From: Prochlorococcus sp. AG-402-K04
GTDB taxonomy: Bacteria > Cyanobacteriota > Cyanobacteriia > PCC-6307 > Cyanobiaceae
Assembly: GCA_003216895.1 (NCBI GenBank)
Contig: QCID01000002.1
Location: 1-64,000 of the forward strand
Reading direction: 5' to 3'
Length of the DNA: 64,000 nucleotides
Shown here: positions 21,147 through 28,654 of the stretch, piece by piece
Position numbering within the stretch: position 1 is the first letter of the stretch
Layout: the number at the start of each line of letters is the position of its first letter
Translations under genes and position numbers: made by a program
The notes under the pieces: model-generated
The model's database searches: none
Told to the model about the DNA's origin: nothing
What the model saw: only the letters and a program-made list of their open reading frames with translations

Positions 21147-21419
21147 ATGCTTTGCACTATCAAACAAGCATCAACATTTCTTGGTTATAGATCTACAAGC
21201 ACAATGTATCGTCTTCTCCATAGTGGAATGCTTGATGATTACGTCGAACGAATAGAGGATAAAACTTATTTAGATATGGGTGGAAAAGGAAGAAAACCAA
21301 CTCTTGCACGCCATGTCATGACCTTAGTGAACTGGCAAGCAGACTTTCAGGTGATCGATTTTGACCCTAAGCAATACATAAAAGAAGAAGCGAGCAGACT
21401 AAAAGAGTCAACCAAATAG
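21147..21419 (+). CDS. Small helix-turn-helix / excisionase-like protein, 90 residues
   Basis: Begins MLCTIKQASTFLGYRSTSTM and continues YRLLHSGMLDDYVERIED, the layout of a MerR/excisionase-type winged helix (IKQA..FLGY...YRLL..G.L). The C-terminal part is GGKGRKPTLARHVMTLVNWQ and a charged tail. It could be the directionality factor or regulator of an element whose integrase is at 15913. A decayed copy is at 5615-5836 with the same downstream DNA. Confidence 0.6.
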   Translation: MLCTIKQASTFLGYRSTSTMYRLLHSGMLDDYVERIEDKTYLDMGGKGRKPTLARHVMTLVNWQADFQVIDFDPKQYIKEEASRLKESTK

Positions 21420-21496
21420 TTAACCTCTCCTAAGCCTTAAACGCTGTTATATCAGCTTATTTGTGCTTATTAAGCTATAACGCTCTCCCAAAAACT

Positions 21497-21539
21497 GAAG
21501 CCCGACTCTAGAAAACTTTCGAGCCTTCGGATGACCCAC
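21497..21539. repeat. Conserved segment downstream of the HTH-like gene, copy 2
   Basis: Matches 5895-5938. CTCTAGAAAACTTTCGAG within it might form a weak hairpin. It lies between the HTH-like gene and the convergent lipoprotein gene. Confidence 0.4.
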
Positions 21540-21560
21540 GGTGATTAGCCCAGAAAGAAC

Positions 21561-21854
21561 CTAATACTTGAATCTTTTTATAATTTTCCATTTGCTGGCA
21601 GGTTTCGAGTCCGCCTTGTAATAAGCGCCTTTCCTTTTGCTTGTATCTACCCTTCCAAGAATTTGATTTGTCTTGTCTTCCTCAAAGCAATCTCTTAAAA
21701 GTGATTCAACATCTTTTTCATAAAGGGAATAAAACCAAGAATAAGTTCCACCTGCATCTTCCCATTTGTCGCATGCCCTCTCTGCTTCGTAATACGAGCC
21801 ATAACCACATGAAGAAAGCACAAGTATTAATGGTGCAAGTAATAAAAGTCGCAT
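21561..21854 (-). CDS. Small lipoprotein, 97 residues
   Basis: From the inner ATG it begins MRLLLLAPLILVLSSCGYGS with a lipobox LSSC. The mature part contains EAERACDKWEDAGGTYSWFY, CFEEDKTNQIL and a basic end. The longer 122-residue frame runs into the 45-nt leader repeat (21866-21910), so the inner Met is chosen. Unknown family; predicted lipid-anchored. Confidence 0.65.
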   Translation of the reverse strand: MRLLLLAPLILVLSSCGYGSYYEAERACDKWEDAGGTYSWFYSLYEKDVESLLRDCFEEDKTNQILGRVDTSKRKGAYYKADSKPASKWKIIKRFKY

Positions 21855-21865
21855 AAAATAAACGA

Positions 21866-21910
21866 GTCGAAGTCGCAGAACTTGTTTGTTCTCACTAGGC
21901 ATTAAAGCAT
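21866..21910 (-). repeat. 45-nt leader repeat, copy 3
   Basis: On the minus strand carries the AGAAC / GTTCT hairpin and TGCGACTTCGAC, 12 bases before the lipoprotein start codon. Nearly identical to 1675-1719. A decayed membrane microprotein follows on the other side, as at 14204-14330. Confidence 0.6.
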
Positions 21911-21922
21911 TTCTAAAAACTA

Positions 21923-22066
21923 ATGACATCTCTTACATATGCTTTCGCATGGCTTTGCGCTGTGCTTATGGTTCCACTAATGCTTTTTATCTAAGCGTTG
22001 TATACAAAAAAACCAGAATCAACAGATATAGAAGTTAAGGTAATGAGTTCAGAATACATTGTTTAA
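21923..22066 (+). pseudogene. Membrane microprotein with premature stop
   Basis: Reads MTSLTYAFAWLCAVLMVPLM then LFI and TAA; past the stop the frame continues ALYTKKPESTDIEVKVMSSE to 22066. The copy at 14262-14330 has TGG at the place of this stop, so the ancestral protein was about 47 residues with one membrane helix and a hydrophilic tail. The 23-residue product might still be made. Confidence 0.55.
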
Positions 22067-22195
22067 AAGCAGAAGAATTATCTCCATCCAACTTGCTACA
22101 TTCTCTATGTATTGATAGACCTCCATCTTTACTTGTGAACAATCTGTTTAGAGGATCTTTTATGTAAGAGGGCGTATAAACTATTGGTAAAAAAC
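22035..22195 (-). pseudogene. Possible protein remnant without a start codon
   Basis: An open minus-strand frame reads FLPIVYTPSYIKDPLNRLFT, then HRECSKLDGDNSSAFKQCIL and ends NSLP. It looks like protein, but there is no ATG, GTG or TTG after the preceding in-frame stop. It may be a truncated gene. Low confidence. Confidence 0.3.
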
Positions 22196-22228
22196 TTTTT
22201 AGTTCTATTTGTAATTACTTTAAAGTTG

Positions 22229-22555
22229 TTATTTTTTACAAAGTTTGGAAATTTCATTAGATTTTATCTCTTCAAATTGAGAAACTATGCCATTCATGTA
22301 TTCATAATAATTACTAGGATCAGTAAACCCTGAAGTTATTCCAGGCACAATTGACTCGGAAATGCTTTCCCTCATAGAACCTAGTTTATTAAGATCATCT
22401 TTGTGGTATCTTATTTTTCCAGTTCTGCAATCAAATTGTTCTCTTATTTCACTATAAAATTCACCTTCTAAAGTTATTATTTTGCCTCCTGCTTTTGCAC
22501 ATCCAACATTAAAAAAAAACGGGATAGTCAAGAACATGAAAATAGTTTTTTTCAT
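22229..22555 (-). CDS. Small secreted protein, 108 residues
   Basis: Begins MKKTIFMFLTIPFFFNVGCA: hydrophobic signal followed by NVGC, which could be a lipobox (G-C), then KAGGKIITLEGEFYSEIREQ. The remainder is hydrophilic with two more Cys. Predicted exported or lipid-anchored; unknown family. Confidence 0.6.
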   Translation of the reverse strand: MKKTIFMFLTIPFFFNVGCAKAGGKIITLEGEFYSEIREQFDCRTGKIRYHKDDLNKLGSMRESISESIVPGITSGFTDPSNYYEYMNGIVSQFEEIKSNEISKLCKK

Positions 22556-22581
22556 TCTTCTGAAAATTGCTTATTTACTAA

Positions 22582-22725
22582 TTATAGAGGAGGGTGAAAG
22601 TAGGAAAAATACAATCCCCCTCTATGAAACCCCGCCAAATAAAAATCTTCGCTCGTCTCTCTCCTATTGGCTAGCACTGGAGAAGAGATTGCAAGTATTA
22701 GCGGTACAAGCAGTAAGCGTTTCAT
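22582..22725 (-). CDS. Small secreted peptide, 47 residues
   Basis: Begins MKRLLLVPLILAISSPVLAN, a complete signal peptide with VLA-N cleavage and an MKRLLL start like the cluster at 19794-20695. The mature part is only about 27 residues (ETSEDFYLAGFHRGGLYFSY), so the gene may be truncated. The ATG immediately follows the stop of the TM2-like gene. Confidence 0.5.
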   Translation of the reverse strand: MKRLLLVPLILAISSPVLANRRETSEDFYLAGFHRGGLYFSYFHPPL

Positions 22726-23022
22726 TTAGTCATCAGCCTCAACAAAAGCTCTTAACAATTTCACTAATTTGACAGTGGCAAGTACACCACCAACAATTGA
22801 TGCAGTAGCAAACATGACTAAAATCCCAATTCCAACTTCGTTATCATAGCGACCTAAATTTCTAACACCCAAAAACAGCATAACTAGTGTGAGGATCCAA
22901 CCAACGATAATTGCAAGTCCTTTTTCATTGTTCCCTTCAACAAATTGATCTAGTCCTACGGGCCATCCAATCAACAAGGCAATCATTGAAGCGATAGTTT
23001 TTTTCTCTTTCTTTCTAAGCAT
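22726..23022 (-). CDS. TM2-domain-like membrane protein, 98 residues
   Basis: Basic N-terminus (MLRKKEKKTIASM) followed by IALLIGWPVGLDQFVEGNNE and KGLAIIVGWILTLVMLF: the two-helix layout with a G-x-x-G-x-x-x-F turn and G-N...G-L is that of TM2 domains. A third helix (IGILVMFATASIVGGVLA) follows. Function of TM2 proteins in bacteria is generally unknown. It lies closest to the tRNA-Pro 3' side. Confidence 0.65.
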   Translation of the reverse strand: MLRKKEKKTIASMIALLIGWPVGLDQFVEGNNEKGLAIIVGWILTLVMLFLGVRNLGRYDNEVGIGILVMFATASIVGGVLATVKLVKLLRAFVEADD

Positions 23023-23051
23023 TTTGGAAAGTGGTGCTTAGCTCCATTATG

Positions 23052-23069
23052 CCTAAGTCCGTTAAATCC
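23052..23069. repeat. 18-nt repeat on the flank of intact tRNA-Pro
   Basis: CCTAAGTCCGTTAAATCC; see 12391-12408 and 15404-15420. The flank homology between this site and 15404-15509 runs about 100 bases up to the terminator hairpin. Confidence 0.5.
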
Positions 23070-23129
23070 CATTAGATCCCTTTATTTCAGGTACTTCTTG
23101 GACGCAGTATGGACGCAAGAAAAAATAAG

Positions 23130-23160
23130 CATTAAAAAAGACAGGCTGGGAAACCTGTCT
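23130..23160 (-). terminator. Terminator of tRNA-Pro
   Basis: On the minus strand AGACAGG pairs with CCTGTCT around TTTCCCAG, followed by TTTTTTAATG, an ordinary intrinsic terminator. Copies persist at 15481-15509 and, decayed, at 9046-9079. Confidence 0.8.
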
Positions 23161-23168
23161 CTGACTGA

Positions 23169-23242
23169 TCGGGGCGACAGGATTCGAACCTGCGACCTAG
23201 TGCTCCCAAAGCACCCGCGCTACCAAGCTGCGCCACGCCCCG
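23169..23242 (-). tRNA. tRNA-Pro(TGG), intact
   Basis: Cloverleaf by eye: acceptor CGGGGCG with CGCCCCG, D-arm GCGCAGCTTGGTAGCGC, anticodon loop TTTGGGA giving anticodon TGG, and T-arm with GGTTCGAATCC. 74 bases with discriminator A and no encoded CCA. It is the target of the integrative elements: a 3' fragment is at 15510-15546 and a 5' fragment at 24231-24272, each ending at the anticodon arm. Confidence 0.95.
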
Positions 23243-23498
23243 ACAACTAAGATTGTAGCCCCTGAAAGCTGCTTAGAAAATATAAATTCCCTAAAGCTTG
23301 ACTCAATAATGCTCAAATTGAATCATTTAGAGCGTTTTGTCACTCGTTTGTCACTCGCCATAACCCTTTAGAAATTTCTTGAATAGCAAAGATAGAAATC
23401 AGTAATTTTAAAAAACCTCATTTAAAGAGGAAACTATTCAGTTATTGATGTCTTATTGAACTAGATCAACTAGAAAGGAGATTAGATAATGATTGTTT

Positions 23499-23993
23499 AT
23501 GGAAGGTTTATTTGCAACTTACCTTTTTGCTCTATTAATTAGTGCAGTGATAATTGGATACCTAACTAGAGCAGTAGCAAAAGATAAAGGTCATGATGCA
23601 ACTCCTTGGTTTTGGGGTGGATTTCTCCTCGGTCCACTTGGTTTATTAGCGGCTGTAGGTTTATCTGATAGAAGATTGCGTAATTACATAAGGCAAATCG
23701 GAGAGTCACAAGGCGCTATTAAAGAGGAAATAAAATCATTAAGTAGCTCAACTGATCAAACAAAAACTCTCAAAATCACCAACACTGCTGATGAAGATGA
23801 AATCTGGGAAACTCTTATGTTTCTTTTAAGTGAAAAGAATTTAGCTTTAGCTGATAAATCAAAATCAAAATTCATTTCCTCCAAGACAGATCCAAGATAT
23901 TCAATCTGCAGAAAAGACTCTATGGAAATCGCTAAAGGTAATGTTGTGGATCCTTATGCTGAAAAATGGGAATGGAGAGTTGTTGAATTTTAA
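23499..23993 (+). CDS. Membrane protein with hydrophilic C-terminal domain, 164 residues
   Basis: Begins MEGLFATYLFALLISAVIIG with a first membrane helix; a second hydrophobic stretch follows (WFWGGFLLGPLGLLAAVGL). From about residue 70 it is hydrophilic, with a C-terminal region containing DEDEIWETLMFLLSEKNLAL. The frame reaches a TTG six bases upstream (23493); the ATG is preferred. No family recognised. It is one of few genes in the second element between the intact tRNA and the 5' fragment. Confidence 0.6.
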   Translation: MEGLFATYLFALLISAVIIGYLTRAVAKDKGHDATPWFWGGFLLGPLGLLAAVGLSDRRLRNYIRQIGESQGAIKEEIKSLSSSTDQTKTLKITNTADEDEIWETLMFLLSEKNLALADKSKSKFISSKTDPRYSICRKDSMEIAKGNVVDPYAEKWEWRVVEF

Positions 23994-24061
23994 AAAGATA
24001 ATTTCACCGCCTGAAATGCTTTAGTAAAAATGGTTGACAGCCGATTGCTATCGGGACCAGT

Positions 24062-24090
24062 GGGGCTGACTTAGGTCAGTCCTTTTTTAT
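24062..24090 (+). terminator. Rho-independent terminator
   Basis: CTGAC TTAG GTCAG stem-loop followed by TCCTTTTTT, about 70 bases after the membrane protein gene at 23499-23993, which it probably ends. Confidence 0.7.
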
Positions 24091-24230
24091 GAAGGGTGAG
24101 TGCTTTCTATACACCCGCACTATTCGAGGCACCCCGTTCTATCAATATTTTGTCACTCGATATCACTCATTAAGGGTTTACCGCATTAAAAAAGCCCTGC
24201 TATCACAGGACAGTTGCTTGTCTCAAGTTC

Positions 24231-24272
24231 TGCTCCCAAAGCACCCGCGCTACCAAGCTGCGCCACGCCCCG
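24231..24272 (-). other. Attachment-site remnant: tRNA-Pro 5' fragment
   Basis: 42 bases identical to 23201-23242, the 5' half of tRNA-Pro from its first base to the anticodon arm (TGCTCCC on the plus strand). The next bases also resemble the upstream flank of the intact tRNA (ATTGTAGC followed by CCT). Together with the 3' fragment at 15510 it would rebuild one complete tRNA, so these two pieces are the original gene split by insertion. The rest of 23994-24546 has no supported gene. Confidence 0.9.
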
Positions 24273-24546
24273 CCAAATATAATTGTAGCTCCTCATAGTT
24301 TATAAGCGAAAATAAATTGCATAAATAAGATCTTTAATTTTGATAAAAGTATTTCATGTAGATTTTGATTAAGTTAAAACAAAAACACCAAGAATAATGT
24401 GAGCAGTTGTGATTATGCACCAACAGCTCCAAATAAACCAAGCTTTGCCGCCCAATCCTTAAACATTTGAGTTTTAGGACTAGTTTATGACTTGAGCTAA
24501 TGAAAGGAATTAACAACTCAACTGGCTAAGAACTATAAAATCTATT

Positions 24547-24630
24547 TTGCAAGTATCGGCCAAAGCATGGGCAATAGCATTTATCTCAATCGATGCCTAT
24601 GAACTCGTGGGAATCCTCCTATATAGCTAG
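24547..24630 (+). CDS. Possible membrane microprotein, 27 residues, TTG start
   Basis: Frame MQVSAKAWAIAFISIDAYEL ending VGILLYS. Hydrophobic and protein-like, but short and dependent on a TTG start. A nearby MKGINNS fragment in another frame may be its true, frameshifted start. Low confidence. Confidence 0.25.
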   Translation: MQVSAKAWAIAFISIDAYELVGILLYS

Positions 24631-24650
24631 GATATGAAATATTCATAGTT

Positions 24651-24821
24651 ATGAATCCTTTGACCCCTCATTTAGATCACCCTTTTTTAATATTAATTTG
24701 GCACTTACTCGTTGGGTACTTACTTACTGTTAGTTGTGACTGGAACTGGATTCCTCTAACTAAAGAGGAGAAGAATAGAGGTCCATCTCTTGATCAAATC
24801 AGAGGTAAAATATTTGGCTAA
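24651..24821 (+). CDS. Small single-span membrane protein, 56 residues
   Basis: Begins MNPLTPHLDHPFLILIWHLL, one membrane helix, then CDWNWIPLTKEEKNRGPSLD and QIRGKIFG. Coherent layout with a hydrophilic tail. Unknown family. Confidence 0.5.
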   Translation: MNPLTPHLDHPFLILIWHLLVGYLLTVSCDWNWIPLTKEEKNRGPSLDQIRGKIFG

Positions 24822-25541
24822 TAATTTAATCTGTTAATATTTAATTCATTAATGTGAATTTGAAATAAGTAGAAATAATAAAAGTACGGTAGATGTCACT
24901 AAATACTATCTCGATAAAAAAATATATATTAAACTTTCGGCCGCGATTATATTGTTAAATGCCCCAAAGAATTAATGTTGGATTAAGTTCTATCCCTTAA
25001 GTAAATAGGGAATTATTTGAGTTTATTTTCTTTTGCGCTGTAGGCTTTACGGCAGGAATCTTAGGCCTCATATAGCAAATCGATATTTTCTTTGAACCTG
25101 ATCTTCCAAATTTATGCTGAGAAGAATTTGGATTAAAAATATTTTTCTAATCAAGTGAAAAATACAAACTTATCTATCAATCTGAAAAATAATTAGTACT
25201 TAGTAAAAATCTAATAAATCGAATAAAAATACTAAGCAAACGATTAATATAATAAATATGATTAAAACTAATAAGAATAAATATCTAGTGACTAATGGAT
25301 TAAATAAATGTTATTCATAGTAAATGAAGGAGAATCGGAAATTAATCTCCATTCTTCTTTCAGTCAGTAAAATAAAGGCAGTTTTTTATTTGATTTTAAC
25401 TGCCTTTTTTTTAATATTCATAAGATAATTTTATAAGATCTTCAATTCAAATTGAATATATTACACGTGTTTCACTTCAATTTCCTTCACGAAAAGAAGA
25501 AAAATATTTCATAATTCATATATATTTATTCTAATTGGTTA
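24822..25541. other. AT-rich stretch with an orphan terminator
   Basis: No convincing gene in 720 bases. A short hydrophobic frame (FFCAVGFTAGILGLI) around 25020-25075 lacks a start codon, and a 20-codon frame starts at 25308. The one firm signal is the strong hairpin at 25374-25412, so an unannotated transcript, perhaps a small RNA, may end there. Confidence 0.5.
25374..25412 (+). terminator. Strong orphan rho-independent terminator
   Basis: AAAGGCAGTT pairs perfectly with AACTGCCTTT (10 bp) around a 14-base loop, followed by a run of T. No supported gene lies just upstream on this strand, so it may end a small RNA or very short ORF transcript. Confidence 0.75.
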
Positions 25542-25940
25542 GTGAAACTCATACCTAATTTCGCTGAGTTACTTCATGAGATCAAGTTACCATCTGCTGA
25601 AAACTGCTTTTTTATTGAAGAAGGAGATGAAAAGTACATAGAAAAATGGATAAAGAGCGGAGAAATCTCATGTGACTTGGAAAAACTTTTCGAATGGATC
25701 AACGTCGAGTATAAACTCAAGAAAAAAAATCTAAATCCAGAAGAAAGACAACTGGCTGAAGATGTAAAAAAAAGATTTCCTATTGATCAATGGCGTGTTA
25801 TTAAAATTTTCAGCGATCATCAAAGAAAATATCGATACTACAAAAAAGCAATAGAAGACGTTAAAAGTCGAACTACTCCTCGGATGAACGAACAAACATT
25901 AATGACTATCTTTAGCCCAGGTTGGAGTACAAATACCTAG
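25542..25940 (+). CDS. Hypothetical soluble protein, 132 residues, GTG start
   Basis: Begins MKLIPNFAELLHEIKLPSAE and is rich in charged residues, with helical segments (LEKLFEWINVEYKLKKKNLN, RQLAEDVKKRFPIDQWR). Ends in NEQTLMTIFSPGW. No signal peptide or membrane segment. Family unknown; possibly restricted to this lineage. Confidence 0.6.
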   Translation: MKLIPNFAELLHEIKLPSAENCFFIEEGDEKYIEKWIKSGEISCDLEKLFEWINVEYKLKKKNLNPEERQLAEDVKKRFPIDQWRVIKIFSDHQRKYRYYKKAIEDVKSRTTPRMNEQTLMTIFSPGWSTNT

Positions 25941-25982
25941 TATGGTATAATTACCTATACAACCTGAATGACTCAACGTATT

Positions 25983-26075
25983 ATGATTAAAAACTACCCC
26001 TTGCTTCCTCTCCTAATCTTTGCAGGAGCATTAATAAGCACAGCCACGATAGGCTTACCAGTATTTGCTGGATGA
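25983..26075 (+). CDS. Hydrophobic microprotein, 30 residues
   Basis: MIKNYPLLPLLIFAGALIST followed by ATIGLPVFAG: a membrane helix or signal-peptide-like peptide ending in VFA-G. It could be exported and cleaved to almost nothing or remain as a helix. Short orphan; unknown. Confidence 0.4.
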   Translation: MIKNYPLLPLLIFAGALISTATIGLPVFAG

Positions 26076-26460
26076 TTATGCATAAACAAAATTACATTAA
26101 CTAAATATTATTTTTTCAATTAAAGATAGAATCGAAAATCAAATAAAAATTCAATCCTAGAGATAATTAAAATATTATATCTTTATTAAAAGAAAGATAA
26201 TTTATTTAATTTTATAAAATATTTATTTATTTAAAATAGATGTCCAATAATTAAATAAAAAATAAGAAGAATATAAAAATATTCCTAGGTATAACCAGTT
26301 AAGCCATGCTGGACGTGTATTACCTTTAGTCATTAACTGTAATGAATATATTCTCTGTATATTATACTTATTTAGATATAAGCTTTGACTCTAAGCTGCC
26401 AAACCTTTACTTTAATTCTAAAGGTTAAAAACAAAAATAATTAAATAATAGAATGTATTT
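26076..26460. other. AT-rich intergenic stretch, nothing seen
   Basis: 385 bases of very AT-rich DNA without a supported frame, hairpin or repeat. Confidence 0.5.
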
Positions 26461-26961
26461 ATGAAAAAACGATATAAGTTTCTCCAAAAGCATACGGATG
26501 AATTCATCAAAACATACAAAAGTTTACAAGGTAAGATATGGTCATTAAATTTTCCCGTTTTTCTTTTTGATAGAAATTGGTTCAGGCTAAAAAAAATAAC
26601 CCTCTATGACTTAGCCAGAGAACTTAAGCCAGACAACTCACAAGAAGCCCCTGAATTAATTCAATATCAACAATTACTGAAAGAAGGACACGATCATTTG
26701 CTTGCAATTCAAGAATGTTGGAACGAATTTGGAATCGAAGATTTTCATCGATCCCTTAGAAACTCTTCTGAATGGAAATCAAAAGGAAACAACGGATGGA
26801 CATTCAAAAAATATACTGAACTTCTAATTGGATATAGAAATATTATTGAGAACAAAGAACTTCGAATACCAATAATTATTTTAGGCAGAAACCCAAATGA
26901 AGATCACAAACTTGAATGGATAAGCGAAGAATACATTTCTCAACTAACAATCGAAGATTAA
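26461..26961 (+). CDS. Hypothetical soluble protein, 166 residues
   Basis: Begins MKKRYKFLQKHTDEFIKTYK; rich in aromatic and charged residues with WNEFGIEDFHRSLRNSSEW and YTELLIGYRNIIENKEL segments. No motif or membrane segment identified. Together with the gene at 25542 it is among the larger orphans in this AT-rich tract. Confidence 0.6.
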   Translation: MKKRYKFLQKHTDEFIKTYKSLQGKIWSLNFPVFLFDRNWFRLKKITLYDLARELKPDNSQEAPELIQYQQLLKEGHDHLLAIQECWNEFGIEDFHRSLRNSSEWKSKGNNGWTFKKYTELLIGYRNIIENKELRIPIIILGRNPNEDHKLEWISEEYISQLTIED

Positions 26962-26990
26962 AACATATAAACAGCTCTATCAAAAGGAGT

Positions 26991-27167
26991 TCAAGCAATA
27001 GTTAAATCATCAGATCTAGTTCCCCACTCTGTATCTTCTAAAAGATCTGAATAACAAGAAGCATTAACTAGATTGTATTTCTGAAATTTCCAATCTGAAT
27101 CTTCAAGGTAATCTGAGTACTCAAATGTTTTGGCAAGAAGAGAGAATTCCTTACTAAAAGGGCACAT
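26991..27167 (-). CDS. Small acidic protein, 58 residues
   Basis: Minus-strand frame beginning MCPFSKEFSLLAKTFEYSDY and continuing LEDSDWKFQKYNL, then DLLEDTEWGTRSDDLTIA. Composition is protein-like and acidic; there are two DxxW motifs. It converges with the 166-residue gene. Unknown family. Confidence 0.45.
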   Translation of the reverse strand: MCPFSKEFSLLAKTFEYSDYLEDSDWKFQKYNLVNASCYSDLLEDTEWGTRSDDLTIA

Positions 27168-27332
27168 AGTGGTTATGTATTTTTTTAATCATTCACACGA
27201 CTAAGAACAAAAGCAACTAAAAATTATAATTCCTAAATATTTAGATAGAAGATTTAGTAGCAAAAACAAGAAATGAATTCGATTTGATTTTTGTTATAGG
27301 ATATTTTAATGTGAAAAACCTTTTAGGCACGA

Positions 27333-27623
27333 ATGGGTTACATCAGAAAGGAAAAGGAAGGAGAGTTTGATTTCAACAAGCTTCCTGAAGGTGTTTATTT
27401 CTTTTCAGGACAAGAAGGATTTGTAAAAGTTAAAGTAGATAAAGATGGAAATCAATCCTGGGATCTACAAAATTGGTTTTCCTCTTTAGATCCAGACAAA
27501 AATGAGGAGGAGCACCAAAAAACAATTCAGGAAATAAAAAGAAGACTAAATGCAGATACCGGAACGATTAATCCACCTAAAAATTTAGCAAAAAGAATTT
27601 CTACTAACCCTTTTAAACAATAA
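27333..27623 (+). CDS. Hypothetical soluble protein, 96 residues
   Basis: Begins MGYIRKEKEGEFDFNKLPEG; beta-rich first half (VYFFSGQEGFVKVKVDKDGN) and a charged second half with EEHQKTIQEIKRRLNADTG. No family recognised. Single gene, convergent with the membrane protein at 27643-28065. Confidence 0.55.
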   Translation: MGYIRKEKEGEFDFNKLPEGVYFFSGQEGFVKVKVDKDGNQSWDLQNWFSSLDPDKNEEEHQKTIQEIKRRLNADTGTINPPKNLAKRISTNPFKQ

Positions 27624-27642
27624 GTTAACCACAAAAACTTAT

Positions 27643-28065
27643 CTAAAAAAACAAAAATATTTGATTTGCTGCAAATCCAATTAGAGCATATCTTAATAAT
27701 GTACACCATGCATATAAATAAACACATTCATAATCTGACTTAGAGATTTCTTCACCTTTTAGATTCAACAAAAGTTTAAATCGATAATTTGAATTATTTT
27801 TAATAATAAATACTAAACATAATAGTATTAAAATCATTAAATTTGTTTTAATAAGAAAAAAGAAAGAAACAACAAAAGAAATATTTGATATGAAGTCAAA
27901 AGAAGGAATTAATGTAGCAGGTAAAACAAACAAATTAGATAAAATATAAACAACTCTGCTTTGATTAATCCAAGAAAACATCTTTGAATAATATTCTAAA
28001 TATTTATATCTTAAGCAAACAATTACAGAGATGGCAATTGGCAAATTAAAATTTAATAAAAGCAA
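27643..28065 (-). CDS. Integral membrane protein, 140 residues
   Basis: About four hydrophobic segments (LPIAISVIVCL, VVYILSNLFVLPATLIP, FVVSFFFLIKTNLMILILL and a C-terminal YALIGFAANQIFLFF). Layout resembles small copper-resistance (CopD) or heme-biosynthesis type membrane proteins, but no His ligands are clear; treat as unknown. Confidence 0.55.
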   Translation of the reverse strand: MLLLNFNLPIAISVIVCLRYKYLEYYSKMFSWINQSRVVYILSNLFVLPATLIPSFDFISNISFVVSFFFLIKTNLMILILLCLVFIIKNNSNYRFKLLLNLKGEEISKSDYECVYLYAWCTLLRYALIGFAANQIFLFF

Positions 28066-28250
28066 AAATGAAAGCTTAGAAATAAGCTTATCAAAAGTGG
28101 GATATTTTTGAGCTCAAAAGACATCAAGGCGAACAGGCAAGTAGATATTTCGATGATATAGCAAAAATTTATATATTTTTTTTTCATCTTCCAACATATT
28201 ATTTCTAAAAAGCTATCATAAATAAATATACATTAAATTAGTAATTAAAA

Positions 28251-28496
28251 ATGAGAATGGTTCTTATCCTTTCTATATTTATATTAGCTATTTTCTTAAT
28301 TTCAAAAAAAATAATTTATTTAGCAAAAATCAATCTTTTCAAAGATCAAGCAGCATGGTCTAATAAAAATATAAAAATAAAATATAGTAACGCAGAAGAA
28401 ACCCCAAAAACAATAGAAATTGATAACTATCTTAAAATAATTTCTGATGAATCGAAATTGTATTTGGAAGATCAGTCAAATGAAGAGGAAGAATGA
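28251..28496 (+). CDS. Membrane-anchored protein, 81 residues
   Basis: N-terminal anchor MRMVLILSIFILAIFLISKK, then a hydrophilic domain with an acidic end (LEDQSNEEEE). Single span. Unknown family. Confidence 0.5.
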   Translation: MRMVLILSIFILAIFLISKKIIYLAKINLFKDQAAWSNKNIKIKYSNAEETPKTIEIDNYLKIISDESKLYLEDQSNEEEE

Positions 28497-28654
28497 AACA
28501 AGCTAAATCAAACTGGAACAAAGAAGACAGCTACTGATTAAATAAAAACAATTAATTTACACTTACACTAAGCTTAATCATTAAAAAAATGTACTATCAA
28601 TTATTTTTCATCAATAATATATTTTTTCTAGTAATAAAGACTACTATACTTAAT

